From Anadara kagoshimensis (taxonomy: Eukaryota; Mollusca; Bivalvia; Arcoida; Arcidae), in contig CM037861.1 of the NCBI GenBank assembly GCA_021292105.1, positions 28,296,545 through 28,360,544 on the forward strand: a stretch of 64,000 nt of DNA, read 5' to 3'. The notes beneath the pieces are model-generated. The model searched no databases, was not told the origin of the DNA, and saw nothing but the letters and a program-made list of their open reading frames with translations. Positions 1-11,685 of the stretch are shown here, in pieces (within the stretch, counting starts at the first letter, position 1; every line of letters begins with the position of its first letter). The translations under genes were made by a program, and so were the position numbers.

Positions 1-569
1 GAAACGTATATATGATCGGATTAACACAACAGTTACTGTACCCAATAAGTTTGAGGGTAGCCATCTTGATTCTGAAACTGGAATCCACTTTTGTAAATTC
101 TCGATAAAGCGAGAAAGTGAAAAATGGTAACCATAGCAACATGAAGGCTAATACGACAGCTATTAGCATTTTAATTATGCGTTTACGTTGCGTCATATTC
201 CGCTGATGATGACATGGATTTTCCAGAATATCTCCGATTGGTTGATGTATCCAAAGTCTATGTGCTATTCTGCCATACGTATACGTCATAATCACAACCG
301 GAAGTAGGTAAAGGAAAACATACACTACAAGCGTGTAGGTTTTACTGTCCGAGGGATTTGGATAAAATTCTGCGCAGACATATCCGAAATCTGTAACTAT
401 TGGTAACCCATTGAAGAATTCTAACTTAATTCGTAAATCTAAACGCTGGAAAATCAAATGTGGGCAGACGACACTAAGGGAGATAATCCATACAAATATA
501 AGCGAAATAATGGCTTTCTTACGACTGTGTAACTTCTGTGTTAATTTTGTACTGCATATTACCCAGTAT
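1..569 (-). CDS. Neuropeptide-type class A GPCR, exon 2 (TM4-TM7), runs off window edge
   Basis: Translating the minus strand from 569 gives the second half of a rhodopsin-family receptor. It starts by completing the Arg codon of DRY (AG in exon 1 plus A here) and reads DRYWVIC, followed by TM4, an extracellular loop with the expected cysteine (GYVCAEFYP), TM5 (YLLPVVIMTYTYGRI), a loop with RLWIHQPIGD, TM6 (LLWLPFF) and TM7 ending NPIIYTF. The acceptor is CAG at 572-570 behind an uninterrupted T tract. About 190 residues are visible, and the C-terminal tail lies beyond position 1. The loop after TM5 and the FxxY-type turn recall peptide receptors of the orexin/QRFP/NPFF-like group, but the exact ligand class cannot be read from sequence alone. 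It should act at the plasma membrane through G proteins. TM6 has LWLP where CWLP is commoner. Together with 2109-2683 it gives 381 visible residues. Confidence 0.92.
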
Positions 570-1283
570 CTGAAAAAAAAAAAAACAAGATTTAATGGTT
601 ACTTAAAGTAAATAATCTTAAATATTCTTATTCAGGAATTATATGATTGTGATTGTATAATTTGCTGAAAGAAAAAATCTGAAAATTTGCTGATCAGAAC
701 GAGCCATAGGAATTAAAGATTCTGGAATTTTGCATAATTTTGTTTTGATTTTTTTATATAAAAAGGCATTATTTTGGAATGCAATGCCGGGGAGGGGGCG
801 TTACCAATACGTGTAAACAAACGATCCAAACAAATAATGTTTCAAACAATGACCAATCAGGAAAATTAAATATATAACCATTGGAACTGTCAAGAAATAG
901 CGTTTATATCGCTATAACTTCCATCGCCGTGCAAAGGAAACTGAATAACGCCATTTCTAGACAGTTTAATAGTTATATTTACATTTCCCCTTTTTGAAAT
1001 TTTATTTTTGTTTTTTGTTTTTCATGCTGAAATAAATTTAAAACAATTTCATGTATTACATACTATCCGAATAGCTGGAACAGCCAATCTATGACATCAC
1101 GTGTATAGGCATTAGGAAGAAATAATTAACGTCACTGTAGCACTGGTAATTATGTAGTTCTATAATTTCATTTGGTCTCAGAGTTTAGTACAATGAAACA
1201 ACATAAATGTTAATATAAGTATATACATGTGTGCTATGTGAAACTTTAATATACCAATATGTGAGCGACTTGTTTGGTGAACT

Positions 1284-1544
1284 GGCCCCAGTTTCACAAT
1301 CATTCTTTAACTAATTAGATTTTCCTTAACTTAAATTCGGCAAATTTCAAATCTTAATAATTGTGTTAATTTTTAAGATATTTTGGAACTTAAGGTGTCA
1401 TTTAGAAGATCTTATCAACCTTCTATCATTTATATTCAGTTTTTGCAAAAATGTTAATTTGTGGTTCCTAAATATATATTCTAAAAATTTGCTAAATTCT
1501 AGTTAAGGAATATCTTAGTTAAGAAATGATTGTGAACTGGGGCC
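1284..1544. mobile_element. Family B MITE, complete copy
   Basis: The ends are inverted repeats of about 30 bp. The left begins GGCCCCAGTTTCACAATCAT and the right ends in the reverse complement, TGTGAACTGGGGCC. The interior is AT-rich with TTAACTAA/TTAGTTAA-like subterminal steps. No transposase is present. Related copies lie at 12513-13165 and 25242-25835. I could not see a target duplication, so the superfamily stays open. Confidence 0.75.
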
Positions 1545-1598
1545 TGATGTATATAGAAAAAGTACGACGTTCGCTCATGAAAGACCCACACTTGCATA

Positions 1599-1740
1599 CA
1601 ATACAGAACTGTCGAAGTGCAACACTTAGGAAACCAATGGTGCCGAATCTAATCTCGACCCCTTGTCAGGCATATCTCTTAAGATTTTCGACAGCTACTA
1701 TTTTTCGCCAGTAGCGAGCCATATTTCGACAAAATGACAA
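1599..1740. mobile_element. Family A MITE, decayed left part
   Basis: It starts after TA with CAATACAGAACTGTCGAAG, a diverged form of the family A terminus. The interior keeps the family's CCGAATC and CGACAGCTACT segments. No clean right terminus is visible before the SINE at 1742. Confidence 0.55.
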
Positions 1741-1741
1741 A

Positions 1742-2082
1742 GCCACTGCGGTAACTCAGTTGGTAGAGTGCTCGCTCCCTGAGAGGGAGGTCTAGGGTTC
1801 GAATTCCGACCAGGTATTTCCCAAGACTTGAAAGTAGGAAGTGTCTGTTCTTTCGCCAAGCACTAGGCATTAGGAAATGAAAGTCACGGTTCTTTCGGAT
1901 GGGAACTTAAAATAAACGAGGTCCCGTGTCTCGGTAAGCGTGGCACGATAAAAAGACCTGCTGTATAATGCCATCAGCGCAACGCTCAGGCAATTTTTTG
2001 CACCTTGGCCCATAGCTAGCGACGTCTCAATAAAAGTGAAATATTCTTGACTGGGACGTAAAACACCATTACTTAACTTAAC
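1742..2082 (+). mobile_element. tRNA-derived SINE, family 1
   Basis: The head is tRNA-like: an A-box region GGTAACTCAGTTGGTAGAGT and a B-box GGGTTCGAATTCC. It is followed by a body shared with the copies at 11923, 12661 (minus), 49238 and 61294 (minus), and by a tail of ACTTA/ACTCA repeats instead of poly(A). Such tails are typical of SINEs moved by LINEs that recognise a 3' short repeat. It sits in the receptor intron, 26 bases before the exon 1 donor (seen from the plus strand), in antisense orientation to the gene. Confidence 0.85.
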
Positions 2083-2108
2083 TCTGTCCTTTACCTCCGA
2101 AAGCTTAC

Positions 2109-2683
2109 CTGTCAAATGCAATAACAAGCAATGTTAGTATACTGGCCACAATGGTAACTCCTTGTATGTAATTTGTGAATTTACAAAGAAATTCGCCAGC
2201 TTTCCACTCATTTGCAACGATGAAGTAAAGTTGAAACGGCATGTTTAATGTAGCAATCATCAAATCACTGACGGCAAGGGACAGTATGTAGATATCTGTG
2301 ACCGAACGTATCCTTTTTGCAAGACCTATCATTATGATAACCACGCTGTTACCAATAACTGCCACACAAATAATCACGACGTACAGAATCATGAAAATAA
2401 TCACGATTGGTTTAGGTAAGGGGTCTGGAAGTAAGCTGTCCTCCGAAATGATAAACATGGGCAAAAACGATGAAAAATTTGACGAACCACTGGTGGCGCT
2501 GTTGTTGTAACTCCCTGGTCCTGCAGTGAAATAGCCATCGGAAGTGACGCCAAAATTCAGAGATGTGAATGAATCATTCCCTGGACTATTTGTCGCATTG
2601 TTTATGTTTATATATGATCCTGTCGTGCTTGTCCATGCTGGTGCTGGCGATGGGGTAAAATTTGATGGAAATAAAATAGACAT
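2109..2683 (-). CDS. Neuropeptide-type class A GPCR, exon 1 (N-terminus to TM3)
   Basis: The first coding exon encodes 191 residues plus two bases. A long N-terminus of about 85 residues is rich in Ser, Thr and Asn with several N-glycosylation sequons. It is followed by TM1 with GNSVV, TM2 with LSLAVSDL, the TM3 cysteine (FLCKF) and the end of TM3 at FD. The exon stops after GAC AG, and GTAAG follows at 2108-2104 as a consensus donor. The chosen Met is the first after an in-frame stop 18 bases upstream. The join to 569 restores DRY exactly. An intron splitting the DRY arginine is a position known from many class A peptide receptors, which supports the model. The intron (570-2108) holds a family B MITE, a family A fragment and a SINE that ends 26 bases from the donor. 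I saw no upstream non-coding exon or clear promoter. Confidence 0.92.
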
Positions 2684-2890
2684 GATTAAATCAGAACGTT
2701 ATTGTTTGAAAATGCACTAATTCAAAACATTGAGATTTTCTCATGCCATTAGTTAAAAGCCAAATGTTAAAACAGTTTGTAATCTCATTTTAATCGGGCG
2801 TTTTTCCACTAGTAGTTTCAATATTTTTATGTAGCCGACAGATTCTAAAACTTTATAGCTATTAGAATGAAATTTCCAATATGACACTAT
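2684..2890. other. Upstream flank of the GPCR gene
   Basis: This short AT-rich stretch lies between the start codon and the tandem repeats. I see no convincing TATA box, initiator or splice acceptor, so the transcription start is unknown. Confidence 0.4.
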
Positions 2891-2919
2891 TTAAACAACC
2901 TCAAATGTATGTTTTTTTC

Positions 2920-3560
2920 TGCAATATCCAATATAGACATTCAATATTACACTTTCCGCAACTAATACATTATAAGTATCCCGCAATATACAATTAACCA
3001 CAGTTTTCTAGAATATACAATGTAACACCTTTTACCGCGATATTTAATACAAGTTTTCCGCAATATAAAATATTACGCCTTTTCCCGCAATTCTTAATAA
3101 AAGTTTTCCGCAATATAAAATATCACGCCTTCCCCGCAATATTAAATACAAGTTTTCCGTAATATCCACATTAAGATTTTCATCAATAAGCAATGTAACA
3201 ATGATCAGCAAAATACAATTTAGCAGTGTCACACAATACCCAATAAAACTTTTTTCCGCAACAATTAATAAAAGGTTCCCGCAATATCCAAGACAACACT
3301 TTTCCGCAATATCCAATATAAAACTTATATCAAATGTAACAGTTTTCCGCAATATCCAATACTGTAATTTTCCGCAATACCCAGTACCACGCTTTTCCGC
3401 AATATCTTATATAAGTTTCCCTCAATCCCAATAAAAAGTTTTCCGCAAAATCCAATACTGTAATTTTCCGCAAAACCCAGTACCACGCTTTTCCGCAATA
3501 TCTAATATAAGTTTCCCTCAATCCGAATAAAAAGTTTCAGCAATACCCAATACACCAATT
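2920..3560. repeat. Irregular minisatellite of TTTTCCGCAATATCCAATA-like units
   Basis: The motif TTTTCCGCAATA recurs about twenty times at roughly 25-35 bp spacing, with decaying edges. A cleaner duplicated block lies at about 3350-3530, where two ~115-bp segments are near-identical. Open frames on both strands here are by-products of the repeat. Confidence 0.8.
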
Positions 3561-3960
3561 TTTCTGTAATTGAATCAAACAATTTTTAGATAAAATTTAA
3601 AGTCATGTTCTGTGATTGCTGACTTTCAAATGAAGCTACTGCAATTCTTCGAGGCAACTAAAATACTTGTGCAGATGTAATTCTTAGAGTAGTGGGTAAT
3701 ATGAAAGAACAACTTCTTTGGTCAAATAGTATTATTAGTATTAATTTAATAGAAAACTTTATATTGGGAGAAAATGCTTGCTTACAAAAAGGACCAGTCA
3801 TATGGCCATCTGTCAAAAGTAGTATAAATGACTATTGTAGAGAATTTATTAATATTTATTATGAATGATAAATTGGTGTAATTCAGATAAAGCTATTTGG
3901 ATTGTAACTCTATTGGACTTGTTCTGACGTATTTATTGGCCAAAGATAAAGTCGATATAC

Positions 3961-4015
3961 CAGTACAGACCTGTCGAAAAGTTTAACACTGAGCTAAGCA
4001 TCGGCAGTCTATTGC
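3961..4015. mobile_element. Family A MITE left terminus
   Basis: CAGTACAGACCTGTCGAAAA followed by GTTTAACACTGAGCTAA matches the family A left end. The matching right end may be the one at about 5294. If so, the element was enlarged by the tandem units and nested inserts between them. Confidence 0.7.
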
Positions 4016-4282
4016 TATATATTTACAATATGACTGTACCTGTCTTCGATGAAACATACAGAAGCAATTGTATTTCAATTCCCAATAAAAGACAATGGGG
4101 GTCATGACCCTTGATGTGTATCGATTTTCCCGCAATATTAGGTCATGTCCTACACAGGGGGTCGCGAGGTCATGTGAGACACGCCGATCTTGCATGGCTA
4201 AAAAACCCTATATCACACGAGCAAATATGGAAAAAATAGCGCCAAGGTACAAAATATTTATTAAAAGTAAGAATTGTAAATA

Positions 4283-4443
4283 TAAGAAATGACATTTCTG
4301 CTCATGGTATTTCAAGGGGTAATGAAAGATAGTGTGGCGCGTGCCAAATTCAAATGAAGGGCTTTGCCCTTCATCGAATTTGGCACGCGCCACACTATCT
4401 TTCATTACCCCTTGAAATACCATGAGCAGAATGTCGTTTCTTA
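4283..4443. repeat. Near-perfect fold-back palindrome, arms about 70 bp
   Basis: The left arm from 4283 (TAAGAAATGACATTTCTGCT) is repeated in reverse complement up to 4443, with a centre at GAAGGGCTTTGCCCTTC. The arms are almost identical, so the hairpin is young or maintained. It resembles other fold-backs in the window (21607, 22206) in design, not in arm sequence. Confidence 0.9.
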
Positions 4444-4454
4444 AATCAGGGCCA

Positions 4455-4985
4455 TTGTTATCTATTTCATGGCAAATTTTCAGACATTAGCTATCCATAT
4501 TTCAGTCAACACTGGGTAGCTGAGCTTCGGCCCATTATTCATTAGTGCATTGTTAAGTTTAACAGCAAGCTAACGAAGTAGCGTTGAATCGGCATCTCAT
4601 CTCTGTCCCTGGTTGGCTATATCAAGACAGCTGATATCTATCTCTCGGCATATTCCGGGCATTAGCTATCCATATTTCAGTCAGAATTCGGTAGCTGAGC
4701 TTCGACACATTATTCATTAGTGTATTGTTAAATTTAACAGTAAGCTAACGAAGTAGCGTCGAATCGGCAGTTCATCTCTGTTCCTGATTGGCTATATCGG
4801 GACAGCTGGTATCTGTCTCATGGCAGATTTCAGACACTAGCTATCCATATTTCAGCCAACACTCGGTAGCTGAGCTTCGACACATTATTCATTAGTGCAT
4901 TGTTAAGTTTAACAGCAAGCTAACACATTATATTAGTGCAACTCATCTCAGCCCGTCGTTAGCTGTATTTCACAATTTTCGACAG
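4455..4985. repeat. Tandem array, 178-bp unit, of family A body
   Basis: Three consecutive units begin near 4459, 4637 and 4812. Each holds GCTATCCATATTTCAGTC, GTAGCTGAGCTTCG and GTTTAACAGCAAGCTAACGA, which are family A body plus inner right-end sequence. Units differ by scattered changes, which suggests some age. Confidence 0.85.
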
Positions 4986-4990
4986 CTACT

Positions 4991-5170
4991 AAAGTCGATC
5001 CTGCCAGAAAGGCCACCTCTATATAAGATTCACCTGTTTTCAAAGGCCAATACAATTTTATCCCAATTGCTATTTACTCGTGTTATTTGAACTTGTATAT
5101 AAAGACCACCTGTTCATAAAGACCGCTTTTGCTGGTTCCTTTGGATGACCTTTATAGACAGGTTTGATTG
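4991..5170 (-). mobile_element. Family C MITE, inverted copy
   Basis: The right end reads CTTTATAGACAGGTTTGATTG before TA, and the left holds GATCCTGCCAGAAAGGCC. This is the reverse-oriented form of the complete element at 29735-29912. It lies inside the expanded family A segment 3961-5294. Confidence 0.7.
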
Positions 5171-5259
5171 TATCTATCTTTCGGTAGTTTTTCGGCTACT
5201 ATAGCTACATGTATCTCTCAATATAACGACCACATGCAGTCAAACTTCGAGTCCTTTTC

Positions 5260-5294
5260 GTTCGCTCGTTGTTAAACTTTTGACAGGTCTGTGC
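5260..5294. mobile_element. Family A MITE right terminus
   Basis: CGTTGTTAAACTTTTGACAG then GTCTGTGC is the reverse complement of the family A left end, ending just before TA. Confidence 0.7.
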
Positions 5295-5486
5295 TATAAG
5301 AGATGAAGAGGACAATATCAGACCTAGTATTGTATTATGCAATTAAGAATTTATAGGATTATCAAGACGTATTACCTTAAACTTAGTAACCCGAGATTGT
5401 CTTAATCTCGCTAATTAAACTATCCCCATAATAAATGTCATTTACAAACACGCGTAATCAAAGAAACAATTTATATGACTTTATTT

Positions 5487-6148
<662 letters not shown>

Positions 6149-6150
<2 letters not shown>

Positions 6151-7077
6151 AATCATTTTCAAATACTGTCGAAAGTTTAACACTGAGCTAACGGAAAGGA
6201 GTCGCAGTTCTGCTGTCGAGCGGTGGCGATAAAGATGAATAGTAGTAAAAAATGCCGGGAGATAACATCTGTAGTTTAGTCTCTTTTGAGAGGTTTTTGT
6301 CTGTATATTGCTGTCTTATAACTATCATACCCCCCTTACCTTAAAACTCTTAAAAACTAAAACTAAATAAATCTTATATTTCGTAATGATATTTCTTTGT
6401 TCGAAATAATGTATTCAACAGTAGCGTACATTAGTAGCAATAACGATTACATTTATTTTGTTTACGGTGTCTGCGCACTTTATGCCTTCTTTCCTAAAAT
6501 AAATAACTATTTTCCTTCAACCTTTTTCTTATATAGACGATTTTTTTAATTATCTGTCCCTTATTAATTCCTTTTCTGTGATTTTCTCTTTTAGAATTCG
6601 CCTATTTTAGGTCTCGTAAACAACCCATTGTGATTGCAATATTATTAATTTACTGTAGATTACAAATGTACTTTTTTATCGCGATAGATTTATTAACGGT
6701 AATTTTGAGAGATTTCTCAGTCGTTAAGTCACATATTACGCGAATATTTCCAGAATAGGGAATGGAAAGCCAAAATGCTAAACATGTCGGCAAAGGAATA
6801 TGGCCGTGGAAGTTATATGTAAAACATGACAAAACGTCTTAAGGAAAGTGAGATTATATAGCCTATCGATCGCGAATGTTAATACTTACATGGATTGTGG
6901 TCGCAAATTTACATATGCGCGAATTGATGTTTAGGGATCGGAACGCGAAGTGTGACACCCATGTATTCAAAGTAACCACAGTATAAAAAACAGTGTACCG
7001 ATACTTGTTCTAGTATTTCTACTCTCATGTGCACTGTATTCACCCAATCGGGTTTTACCTTAAACATTTCTGTCTGT
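6149..7077. other. Family A left terminus and unassigned AT-rich sequence
   Basis: CTGTCGAAAGTTTAACACTG at 6166 opens a family A left end whose next 35 bases (GGAAAGGAGTCG, CTGTCGAG) match the inverted right end at 11060-11124. From about 6240 to 7077 I see only AT-rich DNA without a recognisable gene or repeat. Confidence 0.6.
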
Positions 7078-8510
7078 CTAGATCTACAGAGCCGTATACG
7101 GCATTCTTTCTGGAGCATTTCTGTCTGTCTGCAGAGCCCTATACGACAATATTTCTGGAGCATTTTTGTCTGTCTGCAGAGCTCTAAATAACCTTCTCTC
7201 TGGAGCATTTCTGTCTGTATGCAGAGCTCTAAATAACCTTCTTTCTGGAGCATTATTGTCTGTCTGTAGAGCTCTAAATAACCTTCTTTCTGGAGCATTT
7301 TTGTCTGTCTGCAGAGCTCTAAATAACCTTCTTTCTGGAGCATTTCTGTCTGTATGCAGAGCTCTAAATAACCTTCTTTCTGGAGCATTTTTGTCTGTCT
7401 GCAGAGCTCTAAATAACCTTCTTTCTGGAGCATTTTTGTCTGTATGCAGAGCTCTAAATAACCTTCTTTCTGGAGCATTTCTGTCTGTATGCAGAGCTCT
7501 AAATAACCTTCTTTCTGGAGCATTTTTGTCTGTCTGCAGAGCTCTAAATAACCTTCTTTCTGGAGCATTTTTGTCTGTCTGCAGAGCTCTAAATAACCTT
7601 CTTTCTGGAGCATTTTTGTCTGTCTGTAGAGCTCTAAATAACCTTCTTTCTGGAGCATTATTGTCTGTCTGTAGAGCTCTAAATAACCTTCTTCCTGGAG
7701 CATTTTTGTCTGTCTGCAGAGCTCTAAATAACCTTCTTTCTGGAGCATTTCTGTCTGTATGCAGAGCTCTAAATAACCTTCTTTCTGGAGCATTTTTGTC
7801 TATCTGCAGAGCTCTAAATAACCTTCTCTCTGGAGCATTTCTGTCTGTATGCAGAGCTCTAAATAACCTTCTTTCTGGAGCATTATTGTCTGTCTGTAGA
7901 GCTCTAAATAACCTTCTCTCTGGAGCATTTTTGTCTGTCTGCAGAGCTCTAAATAACCTTCTTTCTGGAGCATTTTTGTCTGTATGCAGAGCTCTAAATA
8001 ACCTTCTTTCTGGAGCATTATTGTCTGTCTGTAGAGCTCTAAATAACCTTCTTTCTGGAGCATTTTTGTCTGTCTGCAGAGCTCTAAATAACCTTCTTTC
8101 TGGAGCATTTCTGTCTGTCTGTAGAGCTCTAAATAACCTTCTTTCTGGAGCATTTATGTCTGTCTGCAGAGCTCTAAATAACCTTCTTTCTGGAGCATTT
8201 TTGTCTGTATGCAGAGCTCTAAATAACCTTCTTTCTGGAGCATTATTGTCTGTCTGTAGAGCTCTAAATAACCTTCTTTCTGGAGCATTTTTGTCTGTCT
8301 GCAGAGCTCTAAAAACCTTCTTTCTGGAGCATTATTGTCTGTCTGTAGAGCTCTAAATAACCTTCTTTCTGGAGCATTTTTGTCTGTCTGCAGAGCTCTA
8401 AATAACCTTCTTTCTGGAGCATTTTTGTCTGTCTGCAGAGCTCTATACGACCATCCTTCTGGTGCATTTTTGTCTGTCTGCAGGGCTCTATACAGCAATC
8501 TTTCTACATC

Positions 8511-8557
<47 letters not shown>

Positions 8558-9713
8558 GAGCCCTATACAGCCATCTTTCTGGAGCAGTTCTGTCTGGCTG
8601 TAGGCCCTATACGTCCATCTTTCTGGAGCAGTTCTGTCTGGCTGTAGGCCCTATACGTCCATCTTTCTGGAGCAGTTCTGTCTGGCTGTAGGCCCTATAC
8701 GTCCATCTTTCTGTAGCATTTCTGTCTATCTGCAGAGGCTTTTACAACCATCTTTCTGGAGCATTTCTGTCTATCTGCAGAGCTCTATACAGCCATCTTT
8801 CTAGAGCATTCCTGTCTGTCTGCAGAGCCCTATAGAACCTTCTTTCTGGAGCATTCCTGTCTGTCTGCAGAACCCTATAGAACCTTCTTTCTGGAGCATT
8901 TCTGTCTATCTGCAGACCTCTATACAACCATCTTTCTAGAGCATTCCTGTCTGTCTGCAGAACCCTATAGAACCTTCTTTCTGGAGCATTTCTGTCTATC
9001 TGCAGACCTCTATACAACCATCTTTCTGGAGCATTTCTGTCTGTCTGCAGAGCCCTATAGAACCTTCTTTCTGGAGCATTTCTGTCTGTCTGCAGAGCCC
9101 TATAGAACCTTCTTTCTGGAGCATTTCTGTCTATCTGCAGACCTCTATACAACCATCTTTCTGGAGCATTTCTGTCTGTCTGCAGAGCCCTATAGAACCT
9201 TCTTTCTGGAGCATTTCTGTCTATCTGCAGACCTCTATACAGCCATCTTTCTGGAGCATTTCTGTCTGTCTGCAGAACCCTATAGAACCTTCTTTCTGGA
9301 GCATTTCTGTCTATCTGCAGACCTCTATACAGCCATCTTTCTAGAGCATTTCTGTCTATCTGCAGAGCTCTCTACAACCATCTTTTTGGAACATTTCTGT
9401 CTATCTCTATCTACAGAGCCCTATACGTCCATCTTTCTAGAGCATTCCTGTCTGTCTACAAAACCCTATACAACCTTCTTTCTGGAGCATTTCTGTCTAT
9501 CTGCAGAGCTCTATACAACCATCTTTCTGGAGTATTTCTGTCTGTCTGCAGAGCCCTATACAACCATTTTTCTGGAGCATTTCTGTCTGTCTGTAGAGCT
9601 CTATACAGCCATCTTTCTGGAGCATTTCTGTCTGTCTGCAGAGCTCTATACAGCCATCTTTCTGGAGCATTTCTGTCTGACTGTATAGCCCTATACAACC
9701 TTCTTTCTAGAGC

Positions 9714-9764
<51 letters not shown>

Positions 9765-9973
9765 CAGAGCCCTATACAGCCATCTTTCTGGAGCAGTTCT
9801 GTCTGGCTGTAGGCCCTATACGTCCATCTTTCTGGAGCATTTCTGTCTATCTGTAGAGCCCTATACGTCCATCTTTCTGGAGCATTTCTGTCTGTCTGCA
9901 GAGCTCTATACAGCCATCTTTCTGGAGCATTTCTGTCTGACTGTATAGCCCTATACAACCTTCTTTCTAGAGC

Positions 9974-10057
<84 letters not shown>

Positions 10058-11124
10058 GAGCCCTATACAGCCATCTTTCTGGAGCAGTTCTGTCTGGCTG
10101 TAGGCCCTATACGTCCATCTTTCTAGAGCATTCCTGTCTGTCTGCAGAGCCCTATAGAACCTTCTTTCTAGAGCATTTCTGTCTATCTGTAGACCTCTAT
10201 ACAACCATCTTTCTGGAGCATTTCTGTCTATCTGCAGAGCTCTCTACAACCATCTTTCTGGAGCATTTCTGTCTATCTCTATCTACAGAGCCCTATACGT
10301 CCATCTTTCTAGAGCATTCCTGTCTGTCTACAAAACCCTATACAACCTTCTTTCTGGAGCATTTCTGTCTATCTGCAGAGCTCTATGCAACCATCTTTCT
10401 GGAGCAGTTCTGTCTGTCTGCAGAGCTCTATACAACAATCTTTCTGGAGTATTTCTATCTGTCTGCAGACCCCTATACAACCATTTTTCTGGTGCAGTTC
10501 TGTCTGTCTGCAGAGCTCTATACAACCATCTTTCTGGAGCATTTCTGTCTATCTGCAGAGCTCTATACAACCTTCTTTCTGGAGCATTTCTGTCTATCTG
10601 CAGAGCCCTATACGACAAACTTTCTGCAACATTTATTTCTGACTGCATAGCCCTATACAACCTTCTTTTTGGGGCATTTCTGTCGTCTGTCTGTCTGCAG
10701 AGCCCTATTCAACAAACATTCTAGAACATTTGTCACGACCTGTAAAGCCCTATACGCCCATCTTTCTAGATTATTACCAACTGCTTTCAGTGCCCAATAC
10801 GCCAACCTTTCTGTCTATCTGCAGAGCTCTGTCTGCAGAACCATATACGACCATTTTTCTGGAGAATTTCTGTCTGTGTGCAGAGCACTATACGATCATC
10901 TGGAACCTCTCTGTTTGTCTGCAGACCATTATACAACCATTTTTCTCTGTCTGCAGACTGCTGTACGATAATTTTTTCTGGTGCGTTTCTATCTGTCTGA
11001 AGAGCTCTATACGAACATCTGTCTGGGAAATGTCTGTCTGTATCCATATCTCTTGGACTCTCGACAGCCAAGCTCCGACTCCTTTCCTCTGGCTCAGTTT
11101 TTAACTTTCGACCGGTCTGTACTT
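6166..11124. mobile_element. Probable giant family A element enclosing the 45-bp array
   Basis: The left end at 6166 and the right end finishing at about 11124 are inverted repeats over roughly 50 bp, including the subterminal GGAAAGGAGTCG/CGACTCCTTTCC. The interior is nearly all minisatellite. The pairing is an inference: the two ends could belong to separate copies. Confidence 0.5.
7078..11030. repeat. 45-bp minisatellite array with (CT)n tracts
   Basis: The unit is 45 bp (core CTTTCTGGAGCATTT, TGTCTGTCTGCAGAGC). It is very uniform over 7083-8470 (about 30 units), mixed with variant units carrying CTATACAACCATC or CTATAGAACCTTC over 8470-10660, and decayed to about 11030. Three long (CT)n tracts sit inside (8514-8554, 9717-9762, 9976-10054). 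Because 45 is a multiple of three, several frames stay open for hundreds of codons. The repeated 15-residue peptide is an artefact of that, not evidence of a gene. Confidence 0.95.
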
Positions 11125-11447
11125 TACTAGTATATCCTGGAAGCTCTCCGGTCACTAGATATCCATATCTTGTCCACTCATCAGCATTCGAACTTCGAAA
11201 GGTTTCCGTTAGGAAAGTGTTAAACTTTCAATAGGTCTGTATTGAATTTCAGGATTACAATATATTTATTTCATGTGGAAATTTTTTTACATTTTAAAAG
11301 TTGGTCATGTAATTTATGTTTTCGTACGTGTGGCCTTGCAACTTAAAACCACTTTTATTTTAGAGAATAATGTGTTGAACTTTCTGTTAAGTGCTGTCAG
11401 GAATCGTTTTAATTTGATATCATGTGCCTACTAAATGAAGAGACATT

Positions 11448-11685
11448 CAGTGTAGACCTGTCGAAAGTTTAACACTCAACACACGAATTAGTCCCCAATC
11501 GACAGCCAAATTCGGCTCCCTGCTAAGTGCTAGTATATTTCGGTAGCTTTGGCTACCTATCTCACGGCAGTGTCTTAGCTACCATCTATCAAATTTGATA
11601 TCAGAATTTTTAAAATCTTTGGTATTCGACAGGTGAATCCTTTTTACATGATCATTGTTAAACTTTGGACAGATCTGTAGTATTG
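11448..11685. mobile_element. Family A MITE, complete solo copy
   Basis: The left end CAGTGTAGACCTGTCGAAAG and the right end TTGTTAAACTTTGGACAGAT then CTGTAGTATTG are diverged inverted repeats about 238 bp apart. There is no coding capacity. Confidence 0.75.

Larger units (their letters stand above)
570..2108 (-). other. Intron of the neuropeptide-type GPCR gene
   Basis: This 1.54-kb intron has GT...AG ends. Its content is mostly mobile DNA: a family B MITE (1284-1544), a decayed family A MITE (1599 to about 1740) and a tRNA-derived SINE (1742-2082). The 570-1283 part is AT-rich and shows nothing else I can name. Confidence 0.85.

Noticed and set aside
1742-1816. Functional tRNA gene
   Set aside because: A and B boxes are present, but the sequence continues into the shared SINE body and a complete cloverleaf with acceptor stem is not formed. 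The same applies at 11923, 16780, 35331, 44810 and 49238.
6909-8691. Long open frames with a repeated 15-residue peptide on both strands
   Set aside because: They follow from a 45-bp stop-free tandem unit. There are no flanking exons, and the two strands are equally open.
7078-11030. CRISPR-like appearance of regular repeats
   Set aside because: Units run head to tail with no unique spacers, in eukaryotic-type DNA. The same holds for the 32-, 77- and 113-bp arrays.
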